Below, piece after piece: positions 56,746 through 64,000 of a stretch of 64,000 bases of DNA. Source of the stretch: an uncultured Dysgonomonas sp. (lineage in GTDB: Bacteria; Bacteroidota; Bacteroidia; Bacteroidales; Dysgonomonadaceae). The DNA lies in NCBI RefSeq assembly GCF_934668725.1, contig NZ_CAKUOF010000013.1, forward strand, positions 1-64,000, read 5' to 3'. Within the stretch, counting starts at the first letter, position 1, and each line of letters starts with the position of its first letter. A program made the translations under genes and the position numbers. The notes beneath the pieces were generated by a model. The model saw nothing but the letters and a program-made list of their open reading frames with translations. It was not told where the DNA came from and made no database searches.

Positions 56746-58626
56746 ATGAAAACAAAGATATTATTACTTACATCCATCGTCTTTATACTCTTTTCGAGTT
56801 GTGAAGATGTACTGGATCGACCTCAGTTGTCGTCGGCAAATGATGATACGTACTGGGTGAACGAAAATAATGTTCGTCTCTTTATGAATGAATATTATCC
56901 TTACCTTTTTGTCGGTTATAATACCAATTGGGGAACCAATTATACACCTATAACGGGTTATGCTTTTAGTGATGATGTAATGACTGCTGTAAAGCAAACG
57001 AATTTTGACACATCTATTCCCGCTTCGGTAGGTAATGCAACTCCTCCTACATCTACTGTATATAACGATTTTCCTGCTTGGCAGGCAAAATACACAGGAC
57101 CTACATGGAATTTTTATTGGGTGCGTAAATCAAACCTGATGATTGACCGCGTTGAGAAAAGAATGGGTAATATACTCAATGAAGAACAAAGAGACCATTG
57201 GATAGGTATTGCCAAGTTTTTTAGAGCAATGTGGTATGCCAATATGGTGCAGGTATTTGGAGATGTACCTTATTACGATCATCTTGTATTAGACACTGAA
57301 TTGGATGAATTATATAAAGACAGAACTCCGAGAGATAAGGTAATGGATGCAGTGTATGACGATCTTAAGTTTGCTCTTGAAAAAGTTCGTCTCAATGATG
57401 GTGAGCAATCGGTTAACAGGTATATTGTTGCCGGTTTTGCAAGTCGTTTGATGCTGATCGAAGGAACATGGCAAAAATACCATTATAATAATACAGCCAG
57501 AGCTCAGAAATTTTTACAGTTTTCTCAGGAAGCATCCGAATTTCTAATGAATAGTGGTAAATATGATATTGTAACTGATTTCCGTAGCCTGTTTGGTTCA
57601 GAAGATCTTAAAGGTAATAAAGACTGTATATTGTACCGTCATTACAGTAGCTCGAAGATGGTAACACATTCAGTAGCAACTTATTCGAATTTGGTTATGC
57701 CGGATCTAAATGTAGGAGCCAATTTATCGTTACTCAAATCATTTATTTGTAATGATGGTAATGTATGGCAAAATTCAGAATTAACAAATGCCGATCAGTT
57801 CAATATTGCTAATTTGGTTAAAACGCGTGATCCTCGTTTCGAAGCTACTTTCTACGATAAACCCAGAATACAGTCAAAGACAGCTATATATGCATGTAAA
57901 TTTATCAGTAGAGAAGGTACAAGTTATGGAGGGGTTAATGTTCCAGCTAAATTTACTTCTACCAATAACACGAATGATTATCCGATTATCCGTTACTCTG
58001 AAATTCTTTTGAACTGGATCGAGTCTAAAGCAGAGCTTGCTACATTGGGAGGTGCTGCAGTTAGCCAAACCGATATTGACAAGTCTATAAACAAAATACG
58101 TAACCGTCCATTGGATGCCGAGGCAATCTCTAAGGGGGTAACTAAAACAAAACCAATGGTTCTGGCTACTATTACCGATTCTTATGATCCTGCTCGTGAT
58201 GCAGATGTGACACCACTAATTTGGGAGATACGCCGTGAGCGTCGTATGGAATTTTTCTTCGAGCATTCACGTATAGGAGATCTTAGACGTTGGAAGAAAT
58301 TGAGCTATATGAATGGAACTAAAAATCCTGATATTTTGAGAAGTATTTGGATTGATATTCCAAACGAATTACCGGAATTATTGATTCCAACCAATTCGGG
58401 TAAGGTCTCAGTTATAAAAGCAGACGGAACGCGAGTGACCTACAATGGAAACAATGCTGCCGATATGGTTGGATATTTTAGTCCGCCGACTGTTGCCGAC
58501 AGAGATCCGTTCGAGAATGTAGCTGGTGTAAATGTATATTTGGCTCCTATTGGATTGAATCAAATAAATGACTATGAATCAAGAGGATATATTCTTACCC
58601 AAACAACCGGATGGGGAGGTAAATAA
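56746..58626 (+). CDS. SusD/RagB-family lipoprotein (putative peptidoglycan-fragment locus)
   Basis: A 626-residue surface lipoprotein (lipobox LFSSCED, Cys19) with SusD framework motifs IAKFFRAMWYANMVQVFGDVPYY and the C-terminal RRERRMEFFFEHSRIGDLRRW. It is longer than average for the family. It pairs with the SusC gene 18 bp upstream. A strong terminator-like stem-loop (58644-58685) follows, so downstream enzymes may be expressed at a lower level or from their own promoter. Confidence 0.94.
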   Translation: MKTKILLLTSIVFILFSSCEDVLDRPQLSSANDDTYWVNENNVRLFMNEYYPYLFVGYNTNWGTNYTPITGYAFSDDVMTAVKQTNFDTSIPASVGNATPPTSTVYNDFPAWQAKYTGPTWNFYWVRKSNLMIDRVEKRMGNILNEEQRDHWIGIAKFFRAMWYANMVQVFGDVPYYDHLVLDTELDELYKDRTPRDKVMDAVYDDLKFALEKVRLNDGEQSVNRYIVAGFASRLMLIEGTWQKYHYNNTARAQKFLQFSQEASEFLMNSGKYDIVTDFRSLFGSEDLKGNKDCILYRHYSSSKMVTHSVATYSNLVMPDLNVGANLSLLKSFICNDGNVWQNSELTNADQFNIANLVKTRDPRFEATFYDKPRIQSKTAIYACKFISREGTSYGGVNVPAKFTSTNNTNDYPIIRYSEILLNWIESKAELATLGGAAVSQTDIDKSINKIRNRPLDAEAISKGVTKTKPMVLATITDSYDPARDADVTPLIWEIRRERRMEFFFEHSRIGDLRRWKKLSYMNGTKNPDILRSIWIDIPNELPELLIPTNSGKVSVIKADGTRVTYNGNNAADMVGYFSPPTVADRDPFENVAGVNVYLAPIGLNQINDYESRGYILTQTTGWGGK

Positions 58627-58643
58627 CTGAAAATAATACAAGT

Positions 58644-58685
58644 AAAAGGCTCTTCTTTATAATGAAGATAAAGAAGAGCTCTTTT
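58644..58685. terminator. Strong stem-loop after susD (full or partial terminator)
   Basis: A 12-bp perfect stem (58649-58660 with 58668-58679), extended by AAAAG/CTTTT arms past a single bulged T, with a 7-nt loop. It ends in CTTTT and lies 18 bp past the SusD stop codon. Confidence 0.8.
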
Positions 58686-58781
58686 AGAAGTATTGTTTAT
58701 TCTCTATTGTCAGTTCTAGTAAAACTGATCTGCTAACCTGAAATTCAGAAAGGTATATGACCTTAAAATAGCTTATTATCA

Positions 58782-60266
58782 ATGAAAAAGACCATAAGTT
58801 TATTGCTTATATTATGTTGTTTTGTAACCTACTTGCAAGCTCAGACCAATAAACGGGCATTGCGAGGATTGTGGGTGGCTACGGTAACCAATATTGATTG
58901 GCCTACAGCTCCCGGACTTCCTGCCGAAGATCAACAGGCAGAGATGATAACCTTATTGGATGAGATGCAATCATGCAATATGAATACAATTATTTTTCAG
59001 ATCAGACCTACTGCCGATGCTTTTTATAAATCGCATTTCGAACCATCGAGCCACTGGTTAACTGGTCTGCAAGGCAAAGATATGGGATATGATCCCTTAC
59101 AATTTGTTATTGATGAATGTCATAAACGAGGAATGAATATACACGTTTGGCTTAATCCATATCGTGTAAACAATGATACTGTTGCTTACAATACGTATGC
59201 AAAAGACCATATTATGAACACTCATCCCGAGTGGGTGGTGTCGTATGGCAAAGCAAAATATTTTAATCCGGGATTAGATGAGGTGCGTGATTTTACTTGT
59301 AAAGTGGTAAAAGACATTGTAGCCAATTATGATATAGATGCTATTCATATGGATGATTATTTCTATCCTTATAAAATAGCGGGTGAAGAATTCCCAGACT
59401 CTCTTACTTTCGTAAACCACCCCCGTGGATTTACCGACAAGGGAGACTGGAGACGGAACAATGTAAATATGATTATTAAGGAAATAAACGAGACTATTAA
59501 ATCCGAGAAACCTTGGGTTGAGTTTGGAATATCTCCATTTGCCATCTGGCGTAACAAAGCCGAAGATCCCAGAGGATCTGAAACAAAGGCAATGACCAAT
59601 TACGATGGGCTGTATGCCGATATTCTGCTTTGGCAGGAGAAAGGATGGATAGATTATGTACTTCCTCAACTGTATTTCAATATAGGGTATCCTATTGCCG
59701 ATTATGCGATATTAGCCGATTGGTGGTCTAAATATAATTATGGAGCCAATGTATATGCCGGTTTAGCACCTTATAGAGTTTCTAAAACAGCTAAACAAAA
59801 AGAGTGGCACAACCCTAAACAATTGGTAAAGCAGATTCGCCGGAATACGTCTGATCCGAACTTACAGGGAGAAATATATTTCAGTGCAAAATCTTTTTTT
59901 AATCCCGCATACAATATTCCCGAATTGGTTCGCAAAGAATATAAAACATTAACGATCTCTCCCGAAAATAATCGGATCGCAAGAATCGAACCGCAAAATC
60001 CTCAAAATGTATCTATGCAGTTAGAAAAAGATAAATACCTGCATTTGAAATGGGATAGGGGAGATAATGCCAAGCGGTTTGTAATCTATAAATTCAGGAA
60101 AGATAAACCTGTAAACAAAGATAACGCCGAGAATATAGTTGCCGTAACAGGTTTGACAGAAGTGAAACTACCTTATAAAGATAATAAGGATTTGAAAAAA
60201 TACCGCTATGGTGTAACAAGTCTGAGTCCGACTCATACTGAAAGTGCCATTGTTTATTTCGAATAG
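58782..60266 (+). CDS. GHL10 (YngK-like, DUF187) glycosidase-like protein
   Basis: A 494-residue exported protein of the glycosyl-hydrolase-like 10 family. The signal peptide ends at YLQAQ (residue 21). The barrel (about 25-335) has the family blocks RGLWVATVTNIDWP, MNTIIFQIRPTADAFY, MNIHVWLNPYRV, DAIHMDDYFYPY and WVEFGISPFAIW. A fibronectin-III-like domain closes the protein (about 400-494). Acidic residues in the HMDDYF and FGISPF regions are likely in the active site. Family activity is not well established. The GH171-like neighbour makes a peptidoglycan or amino-sugar substrate plausible. Confidence 0.85.
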   Translation: MKKTISLLLILCCFVTYLQAQTNKRALRGLWVATVTNIDWPTAPGLPAEDQQAEMITLLDEMQSCNMNTIIFQIRPTADAFYKSHFEPSSHWLTGLQGKDMGYDPLQFVIDECHKRGMNIHVWLNPYRVNNDTVAYNTYAKDHIMNTHPEWVVSYGKAKYFNPGLDEVRDFTCKVVKDIVANYDIDAIHMDDYFYPYKIAGEEFPDSLTFVNHPRGFTDKGDWRRNNVNMIIKEINETIKSEKPWVEFGISPFAIWRNKAEDPRGSETKAMTNYDGLYADILLWQEKGWIDYVLPQLYFNIGYPIADYAILADWWSKYNYGANVYAGLAPYRVSKTAKQKEWHNPKQLVKQIRRNTSDPNLQGEIYFSAKSFFNPAYNIPELVRKEYKTLTISPENNRIARIEPQNPQNVSMQLEKDKYLHLKWDRGDNAKRFVIYKFRKDKPVNKDNAENIVAVTGLTEVKLPYKDNKDLKKYRYGVTSLSPTHTESAIVYFE

Positions 60267-60386
60267 ATAACTCCTTTAGGGTAAGGGTGGAACTTTACTT
60301 TATTTGAATAATTAAGACTGACATGAGAGTGGAGTAAAACCCTGCCCCTAATTTAAAAGATTCTAGAGATCAAAAGATATATAGAT

Positions 60387-61556
60387 ATGAAAATAATAAA
60401 AGTACTTGTCATTTTATTGTTTAGTAGTATTCTGCAAACTTATTCACAATCTGCAAACGTACAGGTGGGAGCTGAATCTATTCAAGAATACTTTCCTTTA
60501 TTGAAGGGGAAGAGGATAGCAGTGATGTCTAATCATACGGGCATGGTAGGTGATGAACATTTGGTTGATCTGCTGGTAAAAAATAAGTACAATGTGGTTG
60601 CCATATTTTCGCCCGAACATGGTTTCAGAGGCAATGCTGATGCAGGCGAACATGTATCGAGTTCGGTAGATCAAAAAACAGGAGTTCCTATACGTTCATT
60701 GTATGATGGTGACGCAGGGAAGCCGAGTAAAGAATCTATGGATCTTTTCGATATTATGATTATTGACATTCAGGATGTAGGCTTACGTTTTTATACTTAT
60801 TATATTACCATGGCCAAGTTGATGGATGCTTGTGCCGAATACGATAAGAAAATGATCGTTTTGGATAGACCTAATCCCAATGGGCATTATGTGGATGGTC
60901 CTATATTGGATATGAAATATAAATCGGGGGTGGGTTGGCTTCCTATTCCTGTGGTACATGGAATGACTCTGGGCGAATTGGCTCTGATGATAAATGGCGA
61001 AGGATGGTTACCCGAATCACGCATCTGTGATGTAACAGTAGTTAAGTGTAAGAATTATACACACAAGACATTGTATCAATTACCGATAGCGCCGTCTCCT
61101 AATTTGCCGAATATGAAGGCTATTTATCTATATCCCTCAACCTGTTTGTTTGAAGCTACTCCTGTCAGTTTAGGGCGTGGAACTTCATTCCCCTTCGAAG
61201 TGTACGGGCATCCTAATATGAAAGGCTATACTTTTTCGTTTACTCCCCGAAGTATTGAAGGTGCAAAGAATCCACCACAATTAAACAGATTGTGCTATGG
61301 AGTCGATCTGAGGAATGTTCCGGATGAAGAAATATTTAAAAACGGTTTTGATTTATCCTATGTGATTGATGCTTATGAAAATCTTAATCTGGATGATCAC
61401 TTTTTTCGTCCTTTCTTCGAAAAGTTGGTCGGTGTTGACTACATTCGGAAAATGATTATAGATGGAAAATCCGCTCAAGAAATTAAAGAAATGTGGAAAG
61501 GTGATGTTGCTAAGTTTAAAGAACAACGGGCTCCTTATTTATTGTATGAAGAATAG
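60387..61556 (+). CDS. GH171 / NamZ-like exo-beta-N-acetylmuramidase (DUF1343)
   Basis: A 389-residue exported protein (signal to about residue 21, QTYSQS) of the DUF1343 family. The characterised member, Bacillus subtilis NamZ (YbbC), founded GH171 and releases MurNAc from the non-reducing end of peptidoglycan sugar chains. Conserved blocks are VMSNHTG, FSPEHGFRG (likely catalytic Glu77), DIQDVGLRFYTY, DRPNPNG and the C-terminal APSPNLPNM and SLGRGTSFPFE. The homology is strong and full length. It follows the GHL10 gene by 120 bp and precedes a symporter, consistent with MurNAc release and uptake. Confidence 0.88.
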   Translation: MKIIKVLVILLFSSILQTYSQSANVQVGAESIQEYFPLLKGKRIAVMSNHTGMVGDEHLVDLLVKNKYNVVAIFSPEHGFRGNADAGEHVSSSVDQKTGVPIRSLYDGDAGKPSKESMDLFDIMIIDIQDVGLRFYTYYITMAKLMDACAEYDKKMIVLDRPNPNGHYVDGPILDMKYKSGVGWLPIPVVHGMTLGELALMINGEGWLPESRICDVTVVKCKNYTHKTLYQLPIAPSPNLPNMKAIYLYPSTCLFEATPVSLGRGTSFPFEVYGHPNMKGYTFSFTPRSIEGAKNPPQLNRLCYGVDLRNVPDEEIFKNGFDLSYVIDAYENLNLDDHFFRPFFEKLVGVDYIRKMIIDGKSAQEIKEMWKGDVAKFKEQRAPYLLYEE

Positions 61557-61670
61557 AGAGGGACAATTTTGATTTATTTAAACAGGCACTAAATAATAAA
61601 TAATTGAGAGTATAGAACAGATCATTAAATATCTTTACTTTACTTATTTAATTTGATAAGAATATAAACT

Positions 61671-63125
61671 ATGGATCCTATATTAGTATTGTTAACCATT
61701 GCCGCTTATTTTGGCGTGCTCTTCGTGATATCCTATATTACGGGGCGTAAAGCCGATAATCAAGGCTTTTTTGTAGGCAACCGTAAATCGTCGTGGTACG
61801 TTGTTGCTTTTGCAATGATAGGTTCGGCTATTTCCGGCGTTACTTTTGTATCTGTTCCGGGGATGGTCGCAACAAGTGGCTTTGCTTATCTGCAAATGGT
61901 GATGGGGTTTGTAGTAGGGCAATTGATTATTGCTTTTGTACTGATTCCTCTTTTTTACAGGATGAATCTGACTTCTATTTATGAATATCTGGAAACCCGT
62001 TTTGGACTGTCAACTTACAAAACAGGCGCATGGTTTTTCTTTATATCGAAAATGCTGGGAGCAGCTGTACGTTTGTTTCTGGTTTGTCTGGTATTACAGT
62101 TTTTGGTTTTCGAGCCATTTGGTTTATCATTTGGTGTAAATGTACTATTTACGGTAGGTCTTGTCTGGCTTTATACATTCAGGGGAGGAGTAAAATCGCT
62201 GATATGGACTGATTCTTTGAAGACTTTCTGTCTTATATTTTCGGTGGGGTTGTGTATTTATTATATAGCTTCTAATTTGGGACTTAATTTTTCGACTACA
62301 CTGTCTTCGATTTATGAAAATGATTATTCTAAGATATTCTTTTTTGATGATGTAAACGACAAACGTTTCTTCTTCAAACAATTTCTGGCAGGGATATTTA
62401 CCGTAATTGCTACAACAGGTCTCGACCAGGATATGATGCAAAAGACCTTGAGCTGTAAAAATTACAAAGATTCTCAAAAAAATATGGTTACCAGTGGAGT
62501 ATTACAATTGTTTGTTATTCTTCTGTTCCTTATGTTAGGAGTGCTGCTTTATACATTTGCCATTCAGAATAATGTGTCTTTGCCTGCCAAAAGTGATGAA
62601 CTATTCCCTATGTTGGCAACTAAAGGATATTTCCCCATCATTGTAGGAGTATTATTCGTAATAGGGCTTATATCGGCTGCTTATGCGGCGGCAGGTTCGG
62701 CGTTAACGGCACTTACCACTTCTTTTACAGTGGATATATTGGAAAGTCCGAAGACGAAAAACGAAGATCAAGTGGCAAAAATCCGCAAGAAAGTCCATGT
62801 GGGAATGGCTGCCGTAATGGGTATTGTCATTATTATCATTAACATATTGAATAACACCTCTGTAATTGACGCTGTTTATATTCTTGCCAGCTATACTTAC
62901 GGGCCGATTTTAGGGCTTTTCGCCTTTGGTATCTTTACCAAAAAGCCAGTGAAAGACAAATTTATTCCCCTTGTAGCAATAGCAGCACCTATACTCTGCT
63001 TTATAATAGATAAAAATTCGGAAAAATGGTTCGATGGATATCAGTTTAGTTATGAGCTGCTTATTATGAACGCTTTCTTTACATTTATAGGGCTTTTATT
63101 ATTAGTCAGAAAAAAAGAAAATTGA
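61671..63125 (+). CDS. Sodium:solute symporter (SSS family)
   Basis: A 484-residue inner-membrane transporter with about 13 hydrophobic helices. It shows SSS-family features: an N-terminal FVISYITGRKADNQGFFVGNR loop, AMIGSAISGVTFVSVPG, SIYEYLETRFG and ATTGLDQDMMQ. It most likely imports the sugar released by the two preceding periplasmic enzymes with sodium, MurNAc being the leading guess. There is no sequence feature that fixes the substrate. It lies 114 bp after the GH171-like gene and 87 bp before the glycosyltransferase gene. Confidence 0.9.
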   Translation: MDPILVLLTIAAYFGVLFVISYITGRKADNQGFFVGNRKSSWYVVAFAMIGSAISGVTFVSVPGMVATSGFAYLQMVMGFVVGQLIIAFVLIPLFYRMNLTSIYEYLETRFGLSTYKTGAWFFFISKMLGAAVRLFLVCLVLQFLVFEPFGLSFGVNVLFTVGLVWLYTFRGGVKSLIWTDSLKTFCLIFSVGLCIYYIASNLGLNFSTTLSSIYENDYSKIFFFDDVNDKRFFFKQFLAGIFTVIATTGLDQDMMQKTLSCKNYKDSQKNMVTSGVLQLFVILLFLMLGVLLYTFAIQNNVSLPAKSDELFPMLATKGYFPIIVGVLFVIGLISAAYAAAGSALTALTTSFTVDILESPKTKNEDQVAKIRKKVHVGMAAVMGIVIIIINILNNTSVIDAVYILASYTYGPILGLFAFGIFTKKPVKDKFIPLVAIAAPILCFIIDKNSEKWFDGYQFSYELLIMNAFFTFIGLLLLVRKKEN

Positions 63126-63129
63126 TAAA

Positions 63130-63190
63130 TACAGGTGCGTATTATACGCTCCCAAAATATAATAAACAGGCGTATAAAATATGCCTATAT
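63130..63190. repeat. Two small degenerate palindromes before the glycosyltransferase gene
   Basis: GTGCGTATTATACGC (about 63135-63149) and AGGCGTAT-AAA-ATATGCCT (about 63167-63185) are small hairpins resembling the GTAGGGGCGTAT palindrome at 43781. They may be decayed extragenic palindromes. Confidence 0.4.
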
Positions 63191-63212
63191 AACGAAATAA
63201 AATATTAAAAAT

Positions 63213-64000
63213 ATGAAAGTAAATATTAATTGCTTTATCCCGTTTCAAAGCGCAAATCAAGTAAAAGAAACAATCGCGACATTGAAAACATCGCATTTGG
63301 TAAATAAAATCTATTTACTGACCGATAATGATTGTAAAGAAAAAGTGGAAGGTTGTGAAGTTCTCTCAATAGATTCTTTAAAATCGACTGATACAATCAA
63401 AAAAATAGCAGCAAAGGCAGATTCAGCATATACATTGATTTATACTAAATCGGCAGACCTCAGATTAGGATACTTTGCTTTGGATCGTATGATTCAGATA
63501 GCAGAAGATTCTAATGCAGGGCTTATTTATGCAGACCATTATCAGGTTGTAGGTGACGATAAAAAGAATTGTCCTGTAATAGCCTATCAAAAAGGTAGTT
63601 TAAGAGATGATTTCAACTTCGGATCTGTACTTATTTATAAATCGGACGACCTGAAAAAGGCTGCATCTCAAATGGATGTGACGTATAAGTTTGCAGGTTT
63701 GTATGATCTTCGTTTAAAAGTGTCGCAAGCTGCCGAACTGGTACATATCAACGAATATTTGTATACAGAAATAGAAAATGATACGCGTAAAAGCGGTGAG
63801 AAAATCTTTGATTATGTAGATCCTAAAAACCGTGAACTACAGGTAGAAATGGAAAAAGCTTGTACCGATCACCTACAGAAAATAGGTGCTTATCTTACTC
63901 CTCAGTTTAAAAAGATTGAATTTAATAAAGCCGATTTTGAGTTCGAAGCATCCGTTATTATTCCTGTGCGTAATCGTATACGTACCATTTCGGATGCTGT
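63213..64000 (+). CDS. Two-domain glycosyltransferase family 2 protein (runs off the window)
   Basis: An open frame of 262 codons from the ATG at 63213 with no stop before the window end. The first about 240 residues look like a divergent GT-A fold (MKVNINCFIPFQS, LIYTKSADLRLG, GLIYADHYQV). A canonical GT2 start follows at about residue 247 (FEASVIIPVRNRIRTISDA). So a second, standard GT2 domain begins as the window ends. No signal peptide, hence cytoplasmic. It may be part of the operon with the symporter. The acceptor and donor are unknown, and a glycosyltransferase in a degradation locus is noteworthy. Confidence 0.82.
   Translation, partial: MKVNINCFIPFQSANQVKETIATLKTSHLVNKIYLLTDNDCKEKVEGCEVLSIDSLKSTDTIKKIAAKADSAYTLIYTKSADLRLGYFALDRMIQIAEDSNAGLIYADHYQVVGDDKKNCPVIAYQKGSLRDDFNFGSVLIYKSDDLKKAASQMDVTYKFAGLYDLRLKVSQAAELVHINEYLYTEIENDTRKSGEKIFDYVDPKNRELQVEMEKACTDHLQKIGAYLTPQFKKIEFNKADFEFEASVIIPVRNRIRTISDA

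Noticed and set aside
1..64000. CRISPR arrays, transposases, integrases, tRNA or rRNA genes
   Set aside because: No regularly spaced repeats with spacers, no recombinase motifs and no recognisable RNA gene were seen on reading. A tRNAscan or Infernal run would be needed to exclude small RNAs.

Overview
The window is about 64 kb of AT-rich chromosome from a Bacteroidales bacterium, with Dysgonomonas or a close relative the most likely source (inference from gene content, not a search). Supporting this are three SusC/SusD pairs, two hybrid two-component regulators, lipoproteins with Bacteroidetes-type lipoboxes, and promoters of the Bacteroidetes type (TTTG, then TAnnTTTG). Nearly everything concerns harvesting polymers at the cell surface. 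No phage, transposase, CRISPR array, rRNA or tRNA gene was recognised.

Region 1 (1-19.9 kb) is a glucuronoxylan utilisation locus. On the minus strand, in transcription order, lie SusC, SusD, GH115 alpha-glucuronidase, an acetyl-esterase-like SASA protein, a GH3 beta-xylosidase-like enzyme with a PA14 insert, and GH67 alpha-glucuronidase. A divergent hybrid two-component regulator (HTCS-1) follows. The block is bracketed by two copies of a structured ~115 bp direct repeat (1-117 and 19762-19876).

Region 2 (19.9-31 kb) holds a second HTCS with no adjacent PUL, a WYL/YafY regulator with a VOC protein, endonuclease IV, a lipocalin lipoprotein, a GlsB-like membrane protein and an exported tricorn-type protease.

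Region 3 (31.2-46.3 kb) starts with a GH43-GH10 fusion xylanase on the minus strand. It diverges from a plus-strand pectic-galactan locus: a clan-A glycosidase-like protein, SusC, SusD, a SusE-like binding protein, GH53 endo-galactanase and GH2 beta-galactosidase. The intergenic region between them carries two different phased repeat clusters. The cluster on the xylanase side (TGTTACAC/TGTAACAT) also occurs upstream of the glucuronoxylan SusC, so the fusion enzyme probably belongs to the xylan regulon and would supply the endo-xylanase that locus lacks.

Region 4 (46.3-52.6 kb) is a minus-strand metal-uptake operon: TonB-dependent receptor, binding lipoprotein, SAM methyltransferase, FecCD permease, ATPase and NikR. 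It points to nickel or a nickel chelate as the cargo.

Region 5 (53.2-64 kb) is a third PUL: SusC, SusD, a GHL10 glycosidase-like protein, a GH171/NamZ-like (DUF1343) exo-muramidase, a sodium:solute symporter and a two-domain glycosyltransferase that runs off the window. The enzymes suggest peptidoglycan-fragment (MurNAc) scavenging. In all three PULs a perfect stem-loop sits between the last binding-protein gene and the next enzyme gene.
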